Shown here piece after piece: positions 36,801 through 49,300 of a stretch of 64,000 nucleotides of DNA. The translations under genes were made by a program, and so were the position numbers. Numbering within the stretch: the stretch's first letter is position 1; each line of letters opens with the position of its first letter. The notes beneath the pieces are model-generated. The model saw only the letters and a program-made list of their open reading frames with translations. It searched no databases and had not been told where the DNA came from. The stretch lies in NCBI GenBank assembly GCA_947652605.1, contig OX393577.1:52414108-52478107 (forward strand), in the 5' to 3' direction. The stretch is from Elmis aenea (lineage: Eukaryota > Arthropoda > Insecta > Coleoptera > Elmidae).

Positions 36801-38067
36801 ATAGAAAAAATTATAAAGATTATTTGTAGATTTACTTAGAATTTTATGGTGCTTAAACAAAATTTTTATGCTTACCATTAACACAAACTTATCTTTTTTT
36901 GAATGGAAACTATAGTTGCCCATAACTTATTTGAATTCCTTTTTTTCTCTTTAGATTTTTTCTTTTAGGTTAATATTGTTCTTGCGAAAAGGAGATAAAT
37001 TTACTTTTCCATAAAAACTTAATTGTAATGGTTAGTTAGGTTTCGTTTATTTTAGCTTAAGTCGATTGTTACAATTAAATCGTATTTATATTTTTTAAGT
37101 AACTGCTGATTCTGACTATATTGTTGTTTATCTTTTGTTCGCATCATGTTTTTTTTTTGTTTTCACAGCCTACTTTTTGTTTTTAACCTGTTTATCTTAA
37201 AAAAAATATGTAAAAACCTTTGTAACTTTCGTGTTATTGAAAGTAACTACATTAACCTTTATAAATTGAAAATGAGAAAAAAGTAAAGAATTCAAATAGG
37301 TCATGGCCAACTATAGTTTACATTTAAAAAAAGTTTGTGTAATAATTTTTTTTTACCGTTGGGTTATTTTTTTAAAGTACCATAAAATTCTACATTAAAA
37401 TAATCTAAAAATAATGTAATACCATCGAATTTGGTCCACCCTGTTTATATGCAAAGCTAATGTTTTTTTTTGTTTAGATATCGTGTTGGATAATGCAGGG
37501 TATGAACTATTTTCGGATCTTTGCCTAGCAGACTTCATCTTATCAAATAACTTGGCCAAGCAAATTCGTTTTTATGTGAAAACGATTCCTTGGTTTGTCT
37601 CTGATGTGACATTCTCTGATTTTCATTGGATGATACAACAGTTGCAGAAAAGTTCTGTGGATGAATTGCGCACAGTTGGTGACCGCTGGAAGAAATATGT
37701 TGACAAGAGTAACTGGACTATTTTGATGGACGATTTTTGGATTTTACCTGTCGATTTTACGTACATGGCTACAGTGAATCCAGATTTATACAAAACACTA
37801 TCACAAGCCAAACTGATATTTTTTAAGGGCGACTTAAATTATCGTAAATTATTCGGTGAAAAAAACTGGTCACCAACTACAGAAGTTAATGTTGGGTTGC
37901 AAGGTTTTAATCCCTCGAAGTTGTGCACCTTACGTACTGTTAAGTGTGACCTCATTTGTGGTTTGGAAGCAGGTGTAACGGATAAACTCGACCATATAGA
38001 TGGTCGGTGGATGGAGACCGGTAGTTATGGAGTTATTCAATTTTCTGATAAAGTAATACTCATTTGA
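33841..38067 (+). CDS. ARMT1: ARMT1 / DUF89 damage-control phosphatase homologue
   Basis: Metal-dependent DUF89 enzyme. The human protein (C6orf211) has been described both as an acidic-residue (protein-glutamate) methyltransferase and as a sugar-phosphate damage-control phosphatase. Exons 33841-33890, 33944-34049, 34105-34337, 34431-34590, 34642-34813 and 37478-38067 total 1311 nt, 436 residues plus stop, close to the human length. Recognisable family blocks are RLPVILTQAVD, IWLHGECYTYRRMRE, LNLWGNKYDLS, IVLDNAGYELFSDL, the active-site region KTIPWFVSDVTFSDF, FFKGDLNYRKLFGEKNW and LCTLRTVKCD, ending with a YGVIQF strand. Intron 5 (2.66 kb) carries three repeats. It is head-to-head with the zinc-finger gene and convergent with the SDCCAG8-like gene. 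A possible ATTAAA poly(A) signal is at 38203. Confidence 0.95.
35159..35864. mobile_element. Palindromic element CAGGGTGTCAC in ARMT1 intron 5
   Basis: 706 bp, TA on both sides. Termini CAGGGTGTCACACAAAAAAC and its inverse. Arms pair through TTGTGGTCCGATTTTGGTGA and a second hairpin GTAAACACATTTTCCTGTGG. Fragments of another palindrome (motif TATGGGGATCTCG at 34900) lie on the left. Confidence 0.8.
35918..36400. mobile_element. MITE with AGGTTTGTTCCAAC termini
   Basis: Termini AGGTTTGTTCCAACAGCT and AGCTTGTTGGAACAAACCT. 483 bp, less AT-rich than its surroundings, containing ACACGCATGCGCTGTTC. A left-end copy lies at 11494-11761. ATATA occurs on both flanks. Confidence 0.7.
36605..37444. mobile_element. 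Old degraded CAGGGTGGTCC palindrome
   Basis: Follows the order of 24384-25605 with many substitutions. Left end GTGGATCAAATTCTGTGG, right end GAATTTGGTCCACCCTG. Lies just before the last ARMT1 exon. Confidence 0.65.
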
Positions 38068-38202
38068 ATGTGTTTTGGAATGTTTTTTAAAGTGATTTCG
38101 GAATGTTCATCATGATTCGTGTAATTGACGTTACTTGTCTTGCCATGCATATCGATCATGTATGTTAAATTATGAACAGCTTATGTACGTTTTAAATATG
38201 GC

Positions 38203-38208
38203 ATTAAA
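38203..38208 (+). terminator. Possible poly(A) signal of the ARMT1 gene
   Basis: ATTAAA 136 nt after the stop codon, immediately before a palindromic transposon that starts at 38259. It is a common variant signal, but no supporting element was seen. Confidence 0.45.
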
Positions 38209-38258
38209 ATATTCGGTGAGTTTGTGATTTTATTTTGAATTTAACGTAGTATTATGTA

Positions 38259-40061
38259 CAGGGTGGTCCAAATTTGATGGGATTACATGGGTATCTCGCT
38301 TAATATTTAAGATAGAGAAACGGTTAAATTACCAAAAATGTGCAGTTTTTTGAGACAAACTCAGAACCGTTTTCAAAAATATTCTATCATTTCCGGTTTT
38401 CGAGTTCTTGAATAAAAAGTGTCATATTTATAATGTGTCATATCTCCGTTATTGTTGTAAATATCGAAAATATTTATTAACGTTATTGTTAGATATTTTT
38501 ATGCTTAATTTGATTATCCTAAAAAAAAATAATTTTACGATCGTCATTAAAAAGTTATGACACAAACTTACCTTTTTTTAAATGGGAGCGATAGTTGGCT
38601 ATGACCTATTTAAATTCCTTATTTTTTTCTCATTTCAAATATATAAGGGTCGATGTATTTATTTTTAATAATATGCAAGTTATGAAGGTTTTTTAGTTTT
38701 TTTTTCTAAGAAAATCATAGTAGGCTGTGAAAACAAAAAAAAAAAACAAGGTATAAAACCTTATAAAACTCATATGGTACAAGTTACCAAGGTCTTTAAA
38801 TTTGTTGTTGAGATAAACATCAAAAATTTTTGAACACAAGATAAACAGCATATATGTACTACATTACTGCTGATTCCGACTATGTTGTTGTTATCTTATG
38901 TTCAAATATTTACAATCTTTATCTCAACAACAAATTTAAAAACCTTAAAAACCGCATGAGTTTTATAAGGTTTTACACCTTGTTTTTTTTTGTTTTCACA
39001 GCCTACTATGATTTTCTTGGAAAAAAAAAACTAAAAAGCCTTCATAACTTGCGCATTATTAAAAATAAATACATTGACCCTTATATATTTGGAATGAGAA
39101 AAAAATAAGGAATTTAAATAGATCATAGCCACCTATCGTTCCCATTTAAAAAAATATAACTTTGTGTCATAACTTTTTAACGGCGAGCGTAAAAAAATTT
39201 GTTTTGGTTAATCATTTTTAACATACAAATATCTAAAAATAATCTTGATAAATATTTTCGATATTTACAACAATAACGGAGATATGACCATTGAATAAAA
39301 AGATAAAGGAAGGAGCTTTTAATACTATACTGCAGCGTTTGGGCGGCGACGGAAATTACGACATAAATGGCCTCTGATGGCGGCCTGTTTTGACAGGTCA
39401 AACAGTCAAGAAATTAAGGGTTTTATGTGCTAAAACGGTTAGCTGCAGATCTTGTAGTCTTACTAGGTCAAAAAATGTTGAAGATTAAAAGATTACGTTT
39501 CATAGGTAAGCAGACATTAATATTTTGTAGTGTAATCATGTATTGAAAATTTGATGTGGTCTGTCAAATTGGTATGTCATATCAGTGGCGTGCATTTGTG
39601 TACAGCATATTTTTTAACTCTCATAATAAACAATCCAAATATTGAAATATGCTGTCGTTTTTTTAATTCCCTCAACCACGAAACAAGAAATAAATAAGTA
39701 AATAACAGGATCAATTCAAAACAAAGCAAATATTTACAATTATCAATACATATTTAAAAATGTTAGATACGGCACTGAGAAGCGGAAACATGCATCCGCC
39801 ATATTGAGAGGCTAACCTGGACGCCTTAGTATCGCTATAACGCTCGTTCCTTTATCTTTTTATTCAATGGATATGACACATTATTATGACAAAAAAAAAA
39901 GTTTTTCTTCAATAACTCGAAAACCGGAAATGATAGAATATTTTTGAAAACAGTTCTGAGTTTGTCTCAAAAATCTGCTCATTTTTGGTAATTTAACCGT
40001 TTCTCTATCTTAAATATTAACCGAGATACCCATGCAATCCCATCGAATTTGGACCACCCTG
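38259..40061. mobile_element. CAGGGTGGTCC palindrome carrying a nested element
   Basis: Complete termini with TA on both sides (38257-38258 and 40062-40063). Without the insert at 39289-39869 it matches the 1.22 kb reference copy at 24384. It lies 190 bp after the ARMT1 stop. Confidence 0.85.
39289..39869. mobile_element. Nested 581-bp element with GATATGAC duplication
   Basis: Termini CATTGAATAAAAAGATAAAG and its inverse, flanked by GATATGAC at 39281-39288 and 39870-39877; the host element supplies the empty-site sequence. The interior is GC-richer near both ends (CGACGGAAATTACGAC, CGCCATATTGAGAGG). An inverted relative lies at 41084-41665. Superfamily not identified; the 8-bp duplication suggests hAT. 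Confidence 0.8.
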
Positions 40062-40316
40062 TATATGATGGTATTAATTTAATACAGATACACCAATTTT
40101 CCGGCACTTTTAGTTCCAAAGCCTTAACCGGATTAACCATTTTGACAGAATTTGCCATAGTTAGGGTTAAATTTAAGCAAAATAAGTTAAGAATTTCACA
40201 AAATTCAGATATCGCCACTAACAAGAACAATGTGAATAATTTAAATAAGCGTGCCTAGGGTACCTCTATAAGCAGGATATGGTCACACAGTGGACAACTT
40301 TCTATCGGCTGAGGTG

Positions 40317-40324
40317 TATATAAG
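40317..40324 (+). promoter_or_regulatory. TATA box of a candidate unassigned transcript
   Basis: TATATAAG stands in a GC-richer patch (40240-40350). It is followed by a 5'-UTR-like stretch and a good donor AAG|GTAAG at 40495/40496, with an acceptor TTTCTTAG ending at 40918. No substantial ORF follows. It lies between two copies of the 581-bp element. Confidence 0.35.
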
Positions 40325-41083
40325 GTCGAGTTTCGCTTGAGACTTCCAAATTTTAAATAGTTTGCATTGAGTTAATAGGGAGTATTACAGTTTTTATTTT
40401 TTTCTTGCGTGTTTAGAGTGTTAAGGTGTGTTCTAAGACTTTAAAAGACATTAGTTATAGTTGTGTAAGTTATTACCATACGTAAATTTTATAAGGTAAG
40501 TTAAATACAATTATTTTTTATGTTTTTAAGAAAATGTGCATTGTATTATTTGTCTTCATCGAACTTAGTAGCAATGATTGAAATTAATAATGTAATTTTG
40601 TGATAAAATATGAAATTAAATTGTTGAATCTTTAATCTATACTTTTCAGTTGCTCATTGGAAGTTAAAAGAGGAATTAAGTAAACAATTGTTTGCAATTT
40701 AATTATAATTAATTAAAGATGCTTAATTTTTTTTGTGTAGCAATAAAGAATTAGCTAAATTTTGGTATATCAATATAATTGAAAGACCAAAGCTGTTATT
40801 AGATAATTTTGTTAAGTTAGGATTCTTCATTTGATAAATAAACATTACAATTAAAAATATTTTTGTAAACAAAAATTAAAAATATGTTTGTTATAATGTC
40901 TTGTTTTTTATTTCTTAGGATTGAGTACAGCAATATGTTACTGCAACTATCGTACACACAAAAAAACACTGTTATTACGTGATGTTTTAACTTCGTGCTC
41001 CGTAAATGTTTTTTTAAACAGTAGCTAATAATAATCATTAACCCTTCTTTTTACTTATTTTTTAGTTGCTATAGTTATTATTA

Positions 41084-41665
41084 CTTCAAGGAAAGAGCGT
41101 TATAGCGATACTAAGGCCATAGAAGAACTAAGGCGTCCAGGTTAGCCTCTCAATATGGCGGATGTATGTTTCCGCTTCTCAGTGGCGTATCTAACATTTT
41201 TAAATATGTATTGATTATTGTAAATATTTGCTTTTTGAATTGAGCCTGTTATTTACTCATTTATTTCTTGTTTCGTGGTTGAGGGAATTAAGAAAACGAC
41301 AGCATACATCAATATTTGCATTGTTTATTATGAGAGTTAAAAAATATGCTGTACACAAATGCACGCCACTGATATGACATACCATTTTGACAGAGCACAT
41401 CAAATTTTCAATACATGATTACACTATAAAATATTAATGTCTACTTACCTATGAAACGTGATCTTTTAATCTTCAACATTTTTTGACTTAGTAAGACTAC
41501 AACATCTGCAGCTAACCATTGTAGCACACAAAACCCTAAATTTCTTGACTGTTTGACTTGTCAAAACCGGCTGCTATCAGAGGCCATTTGTTTCGTAATT
41601 TCCGTCGCCGCTCAAACGTTGCAGTATAGTATTAAAAGCTCCTTCCTTTATCTTTTTATTCAATG
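41084..41665. mobile_element. Inverted second copy of the 581-bp element
   Basis: Runs opposite to 39289-39869. The right end TTTATCTTTTTATTCAATG is intact; the left end is shortened at AAGGAAAGAGCG. The shared interior includes GCGTTATAGCGATACTAAGG. Confidence 0.75.
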
Positions 41666-41822
41666 ACTTCTATTGCTGCATGCCAAATGAGATTTTCATT
41701 TTACCTTGAAATTTCGTTTAAAATTAAATTATTAAAAGAAATCCTATATAAGCCCATTGAGGCTATCAGAAAATTGGCACACTAATGGCTGATTTGCGTG
41801 CTTGGCCATACTCTGTTATATA

Positions 41823-42601
41823 CAGGGTGAGGCATCGCTTATGACACCCCCACTTATTTTGTTATTGGAAAGAATGATCAAAAAAAGTTTCAAATAAAAG
41901 TTGTTTGATACAGTATTTCCCAAAATATTTTCATGTCAAATTTCGTTTTCTTTTGTTTTATTAGGAGTTACGGCACCATATTAGTTTTTTTTTAATGGCA
42001 CCATACATGTTTTTTTATACGGTTTGAAAGACATTTTTTTTTTTCAACACACTTAAACTTATATACCCTTACATAACAAAATTTTAAAGAAAATCGCAAA
42101 GGAAGAATTTGGTTTTAAAAGCGTATGGTATTAATTATTTTACATTAGTAGGCTTTTAAAATGATACAAAACAGTAAAAAATGTAATACAGTAGTTTTGT
42201 GTTTACCGTTGTAACCTAATTAACTTTTTTTAAAAATCTTTTACCATTTTGTATTATTTTCAAAGCCTGCTAATGTAAAATAATTAATACCGTACGCTTT
42301 TAAAACAAAATTATTCTTTTGGATTTTCTTCAAAATTTTGTCGTGTAAGGGTATAAAAGTTTTAGTGTGTTGAAAAGAGAAAGAAAAAGTCTTTCAAACC
42401 GTATAAAAAATAGGTAAGGTGCCATTAAAAAAAAAAACAAATATGGTGCCGTTAACTCCTAAAAAAAACAAAAGAAAACGAAATTTGACATGACAATATT
42501 TTGGGAAATACTGTATCAAACAACTTTTATTTGAAACTTTATTTGATAATTCTTTCCAATAACAAAATAAGTGGGGGTGTCATAAGTGATGCCTCACGCT
42601 G
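41823..42601. mobile_element. Palindromic element CAGGGTGAGGC
   Basis: 779 bp between TA dinucleotides. Arms pair over nearly the full length (GACACCCCCACTTATTTTG against its complement, ACAACTTTTATTTGAAAC). Apex near 42200. It lies downstream of the SDCCAG8-like gene. The remaining spacer to 43312 shows no gene. Confidence 0.8.
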
Positions 42602-43153
42602 TAGATGTACCCTTTAGCTATTAGGATACCTAGGACATATAGCGCCATCTGTGGCCGTGTAGTAAACTAGTCTGGTGACCGCGGGAATCCCAAATTCCCT
42701 TCTTGTAATTTTGTCCGGACTAAAGAAAGTGCCGGACCATCTGTTGCAATCGGTGTTTTTCCTATTTTTGTAGGATGTCTTAGTGACTATAATAGTTGGA
42801 TAAATCAATTTAGGTCTGTAGGACTATTTTTTAGAGGTAAATGAACCTGTGTTATTTGTAACAACGATTCTTGTTTTTGTAGTAAATTTCTATTTTTATC
42901 TGTAGCAGAAAAATGAATATCTCTCCTGCAAATCTGTCAACACAGATAAATTTATCTCTACAAAGTTGTTTCCAAGACCTAAATTAGATTTTTGCTGTTA
43001 TAGTAACCAAGATAAACACCTTGGAATTTGGAAATACTTTGAATTTTGACTGTGAAACTATTTTATCAAAAAACAAATTTGATAATGGTGATGCTGCAAT
43101 ATTTCCTAGCATATTGATAATTGAAAGCAACAAACTTTGTTGTAGAAATTGAT

Positions 43154-43159
43154 TTTATT
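43154..43159 (-). terminator. Possible poly(A) signal of the SDCCAG8-like gene
   Basis: Reads AATAAA on the minus strand, about 155 nt after the stop codon at 43313. No competing gene lies between them. Confidence 0.5.
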
Positions 43160-43312
43160 TTTGGTTTTACATAACATTTAAAGCTTAAATATATAATAAT
43201 AATTTGCTGTTTGCTAAAATAAGTTGAACAGGAACGCAGACAATGTAACTGTTTTCATAGTAAGGTGGATTACGTTCATTTATATTTACTTTTGACCAGT
43301 TGTAATTTTTGA

Positions 43313-46300
43313 TTAGTTAGACGAAGTTGGTTTTGGAACATTTTGTGCAGACAATTGTTGTGTTACGTTGGGATCAGATATCTCTTGGGCATTGGGATCA
43401 GGTGCATGTTGTGAGTTTGAGCCGGTTGCATATTGTGCTGAGGGGTCAGTTGAATATTGAGCATTTGGATCGGCAGAGTATTGTTCATACTGTTGTTGAT
43501 TGTATTCATCTTGGGTCATATATTGTTGGTCTCCTTGTGTTGCATCATATGCATATTGTCCATCTCCATACTGCTGTTCATATTGCAGATTTGGATCTGT
43601 TGTATACTGTTGGTCTGTATATTCTTCATTGCCAGTATATTGTTGATTGGGATCAGTTATGTATTGAGCATTAGGATCGTAATTGGGATCATAATTGTCC
43701 CCAACATTAGTTGAATATTCTTGACTGTATTCTTGTGGGATAGATTCAATTGTTTTAGCTTGCTCTTTGTTTGTGTAATCTGCGTATTGGCCTTCATTAT
43801 GTTCGGCGTACTGGCTTTTGGGAGACTGCTGTGGCAGTGGTTTTTGATGGTTCTGATTGTTGCTTATGCTTGGTCGTTTTGTGTACTGAGGTGGTGTGCT
43901 CGATTTTATTGAAGCATTACTACTTGTGCGACTTATATTTTTGTTATTGGGGTTGATAGTATTTGGAGGACCTTGGTACCCTGTGGGTATTGGTGTGGTT
44001 CTTGGAGTGCTAGAGATATGGTGCTCTTCATCTAAAATAGTATAATTTTAAAGTGGTTGTCTGTATCAATGTTTTCTTTATATTGTATTGAAGTGAAAAG
44101 AAAGTTATGTCTATTAAAAAAAAAAAAACACTTTTTTTTATAAACAGTGGAATGTTGATTATTTGCATACTGAATTCATTGGCAGCAATTTTAGTATTTC
44201 TATTCTATTAATTTTGTGGTGCACGAACGTTAGATTTGGGAGCCACTTGAAAAAAAAATTGTTTGTACTACAGGGGACACCACTTAATTTGAGCCATGAT
44301 GGGAATCTCGTTTAATATAAGGGTTACAGGCTCGTCTAAATTAGCAAAAACGTAAAATCAAGTGCAATTGTTTCCTGTATTCAGTTGTTTTTAATAATAC
44401 CTACATAGTTAACTTGATAAAAGTAAAAAAAAATTAAATTTCATTAATCGATTTACCTCTGCCAACAAGAATAATTGTTTTAAGGAACTACACACATCTA
44501 GCCAGTCGGAAAAACCAACGATTCAAAAATATTTTTATTCAATAGTTATAACCTTTTAATATTTTTTGAAAATTTCAATAATAAATTCCCAAAATTGGCG
44601 ATATTACAGCTGGTCAAGTGGCCCCTTGCGCGCAGGTATAATAGGGTCGTTTTACTGTAAAGCTCAACTATAAAACGCTCAAACTTATCCGTTTAAACGA
44701 AGGTGCGTATTATACTTGCGAACTCTCAAAATGTGCTATTTTCAATACTAAATAAGCACACATTCAGCTGTGAACATTGTTGCAAGATGTATTCGCACTC
44801 TTGGCAACAGCGCTCCGTGACCGCACCCCAGTAATATTTACGTGTTAAACATTTTTGTGCTTGACATCGGTTGACGAAATATATATTATATTTTCTTTAT
44901 TAATATATCATATATTAATAAAGAAACTAATTGATAAATTTACTATGGCATAGCTCTAGGGAGAAACTGTGACCCAGTGGAGAAAATGAAAAATGCACTT
45001 GGCCACATTCAACCCATTCTCCCAGCTCTACAGAAAAACATCCTAATCATGAATTCTATCCCAGAAGAATCGACTCTTGGTGGGCTTGGTAAAAGGCAAA
45101 AGCGGAGTAAAAGTATAGTATACAGACGATTATAAAACTTTTTTTCTCCGAAATTTTAACTGCCATTAACCCAATTTACAAATGGCCGTAGGATGAAATT
45201 TTGAGCTATTTGATCTAAAAAATATCATGGAAAAAAGTTCATAGGGGACGATTGTAGTGCAGATTGCTACTAACGTTGCTGCATGCATCTTCAATAATGG
45301 AGCTTCATTTCTTTTGAAAATAATGAAGGTAATAGAAATAAGCTCTGAGCTGAGCGCTGATCGATAAGATGCCTTTGACGACAGTCAGCGCATAAACTTG
45401 GCGGAACGCGTTGCCGCTAATTCGGCCAAAGAAGTCAGAATACAGCTCTAGCGTTCGAAAAAAAGATGAAATAGAGAGTATGACTCCGAAAAAAGATTAA
45501 TTTTATGGCCCAGGAAACGATGCTTAGCATAAACATGAAGAAATAATTTTAATTGCGTTTTTATGAACATGGTGTTTCTTAAAATGGTAACCATTATAAT
45601 ATCTCAAAAATTAATGGACCGATTTACATGGGATTTGGCACAGTGAATCGTGATAAAGTTATCTATTCATTTTGATAAAATTAAAGAAGGTCCAATTTTT
45701 TGTCGGAAATCAAAAATTTACATTCAGATTTGCGAAAAATTGGAAAAATAAAAAACATTATTTCAGATAAAAACCAAAGAAGATATTTTGGTTACCACGG
45801 AAGCTGTTTTTTAAAAACCGTCGTAGTGACTACCACACGTTTCCTTTTTAAAAATGTTTAATGCAAATTTCACATTTTATAGAGAAAAGCATTTCCTTTG
45901 AAATGTACGTAATGATTTTTTTAATAATTCAATTTTCCATAAAAACCATTAAAATTCACCCAATTTTTACAATCCTTGGTGTACGTGTAGCCCCTTAAAG
46001 AGTTGGCCATGAACCATTTTATTTATGCATAAAACAAAAGCCTCTGTGCTTCAACATTATTACATTATCGGAATCGTCATTTGCTCAGGTTTTTGCTTTT
46101 TTTTGGTGGCCAAAATTCGAGGGATGGACTCTCCCCAACGTCCACATTACAAAACAACATGAATTTTCATATTTAGGGATCTTATTAGAAAATAAGTGAA
46201 TTTACGTCATTTTTTTCATCCAGCAACTTTTACTAGAAACATTTTTGGATGAGGATAAATGTGTGAATAGATCAATCAGTCTTAAGCAGTTCTAGTATGC

Positions 46301-49300
46301 AAACTATCAAGATTTCATTTAAAGTTGACTGATACGTGAAAAATAGAAAATATTTGTAGTTGTTTTATATTCAATAAAAAAAAACGATATTACTTTCTTT
46401 TCAACTAACATGCCAAGATAAATAATGAAAGTCTAGAAACTATTTAAACAAAATGATATATTTAAGCAAAACAATTTACTGGTCTACTACTATAAATAAT
46501 CAGTATTAATTGTATAAGCAGTGTAATGCAAATTGTAATGCATTTGTTCTTTTAATGTTCTAATTATTTTAAAACAGTTTTAGGTGTTTTTTTAACTGTT
46601 TGATTGTGATTACTAATTCTACAAAACTTTACGAAATTATAACTATTAAGACGTTGTACTGTGGTATTTGAATACTGTTTTTTTTGCTAAGATATACCTT
46701 TATCTTGAGAAGTTAATTTTGTTGGTGTGTTAGTAAGTCTGCTACTTAAATAATTTAGGTTAACTTGTAATTCCCGTATTTCCTCCCTATAACAAATAAT
46801 AGGTTTAGAAAATGGTCAAACATTTTACCTGCGCATTATTGTTTGGTATTCTACTGTGTTCTTCTTTTAATAATGTCCACACATGTTGCAGTTTGTTCAT
46901 CAGGTCATTGTTGTCTGCTTTCAATTTTTGTTTATCTATTCTAAAACACCATGTAGTTTAGATCGATCATTTGCTGCTAATAAATTGTTATTAAGAATGT
47001 GGCTTACAATGTTAGATAAAATCAAAAAGTACATAATTCTGCATAGAGTTGTATACAGCATTCTGTGCACATGTATGTATGTATACAGGGTGTTTCTTAA
47101 ATATTGCGAAAAAATTCGGGTGATGTCCTTATTAAAAATTAAATGGGGTCTTTCATATATTTTTTTTTCCTTAGACGTCTCCTTTCGGAGTTACACCCCC
47201 CTAAAGGGGAGCGGTAAAATTGGGTTTTTATTTTATTTTCCAAATTTGGATAAACGTAGGAGAATGATATTTGGTAGATGTTTTATACTTATTGAAGGGT
47301 TTCCCATAGTAATATTTTTAATCATCTCGCACCTTCACAGGGGGCTGAAAAGTGCGACCCCTGTTGGTTTTTTTATTAGAATTTTTTGGTAGGTTGAAAT
47401 TTTGCAATTAAAATTATATTTTTTAAAGCTTTTAATGAGACTAAGCGGCAAAATATATCAGCTTACAGGCGGCAAAATCGTAAATCTGTCACTGTTTAAA
47501 AAGTTTTTTTGTACTAAAAATTACTTATCAAGTAAATTTAGTGTAGTCGTTGTTGTAGTAAATAATTTTTTAATGTTATATAACTGACCTTACGAGGTTT
47601 AGGAACTACTTTGACGCTAATATCAACTTTAATTGGCTCCTTGCGTTTGGTTGGTCGGGCTGAGTGCGAAGCGGACTCGCTTTTGTTTTCCAGCTCTGTC
47701 CCTACCAAACACAAGGTTTCGTTAGTTATATAATCTACAAATTTTAAAGTTTTTCTTTATATACACTTTTGTTCAAAATGCATGCGTCTTAAATTAAACC
47801 TCCTGCATAAGGTTGTTAATTTTGAAGCATTGAAAATTGTTTTTGATTCAATAGGTGGTTGTATAAAATGTAGGACTTTATTAAGATATTTAAAATTAGC
47901 TAAGAAAAGTGTAATTAAAAGGTGACATGTAACTATGTAATAAGTTTATAATGTTTTATTTAATTAATTTTAAGGCTAAAAGTTTTAAAAATGTTATTAT
48001 GTAACGGACTTGACTGAATTAAAAAATAATTGGAATTAAAAATAATTTGGGAGAAAATTTGAAGTGGAACATTAATATGGAAAATTCAGAACTAACCCGT
48101 TTTATCCTCTAACTTCGATAAGAATTCTTTTTTTTTAAATAAATTTTTATGAATGCAATAGCGCTAGTGCCGGCACTGCTTATTATATCTACTGATCCTT
48201 TATCACCCCGAGATTTTCATTTTTACCCCATTTGGGTAAACTAAAACTATAACCCAAAAAAAAGTGCCGCCCAGGGCGGACCCCCCCCCCCCTCTAGCCA
48301 CGCCACTGGATTAATATAATCTCATTAAATTTGGACCACCCTGTACATTGTGTCAAACGAAAAGGATTACATAAATCAACTGATTGTGAGTTTATCTTTT
48401 GTTAGTATGTTGAGGCAACAGTGGCCATTATAACAAGTTAATAAGGCGTCTTACTTGTGTCTATTGCTGGACTCTTCTAGTTTCTGCGTAAGGGTATGGC
48501 ACTCGCCTGTCAGTTTGTCCATGAGTTGATTCTGCGAGTGGATCATACCCTCCAACTCGGCCACTGTGGCCGCTGCAACAACACCACGTATTAAAATTGG
48601 AGAAATATGAGACTTATAATTTATCTAATTTATAAAAAAATCTGCGTCAATCAACTCATGGATAAACTGTTGATTTAAGTACAAAATTACGTTCACTTCA
48701 AGATTCAAAAAAATATTGCTAACGTTTTTGTACAAAACTTGATGTGTTAAAAAACAGCAGGCCGGTATATTACACTCAGTTAGTTATTGTTCTTACGTAC
48801 CGTGTTTGGCTTCTATATTTTTAACCATTGTAGATAATTCTTCTTTTTTTGGAGTAGGCGGTGGTAAAGCAATTACCTCACTAGAACTACGTTTTCCTCG
48901 TTCATCTTTTAATGCAGCGTCCAAATTTATCTAAAAATAACAAAAATATGTAATCACAATAATAAAATTGTCATGACATTGTAATTGTACCTATTGAAAT
49001 GAGAAAATTTACTTTTTTTCACATTTTACTATCAGGAACTAAAAAATATTATACAGGGTGATTTACAAATAATGCGAAAAACTTCAGGAGGTAATTCCTT
49101 ATCAAAAATTAAGGGTAATATTTTATTTAAAAAAAATAATTAAAACGTCTTTTCGGAGTTAAACCCTCCTAAAGGGGAACAGTAAAATAAAGTTTTCATT
49201 TTATTTCTCAGATTTGGAGAAATGTGGGAGAATGGCATTGACTAGATGTTTTATGCTTATTAAAAGGTTTACTATAGTAATATTTTCAATCATCTCCTAT

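Noticed and set aside
43327..43674. 115-codon open frame on the plus strand
   Set aside because: Antisense shadow of the Tyr/Gln-rich last exon of the SDCCAG8-like gene.
46883..47392. 169-codon open frame on the plus strand
   Set aside because: It crosses an SDCCAG8-like exon in antisense and a dispersed CAGGGTG repeat, has no family similarity and has transposon-like composition.
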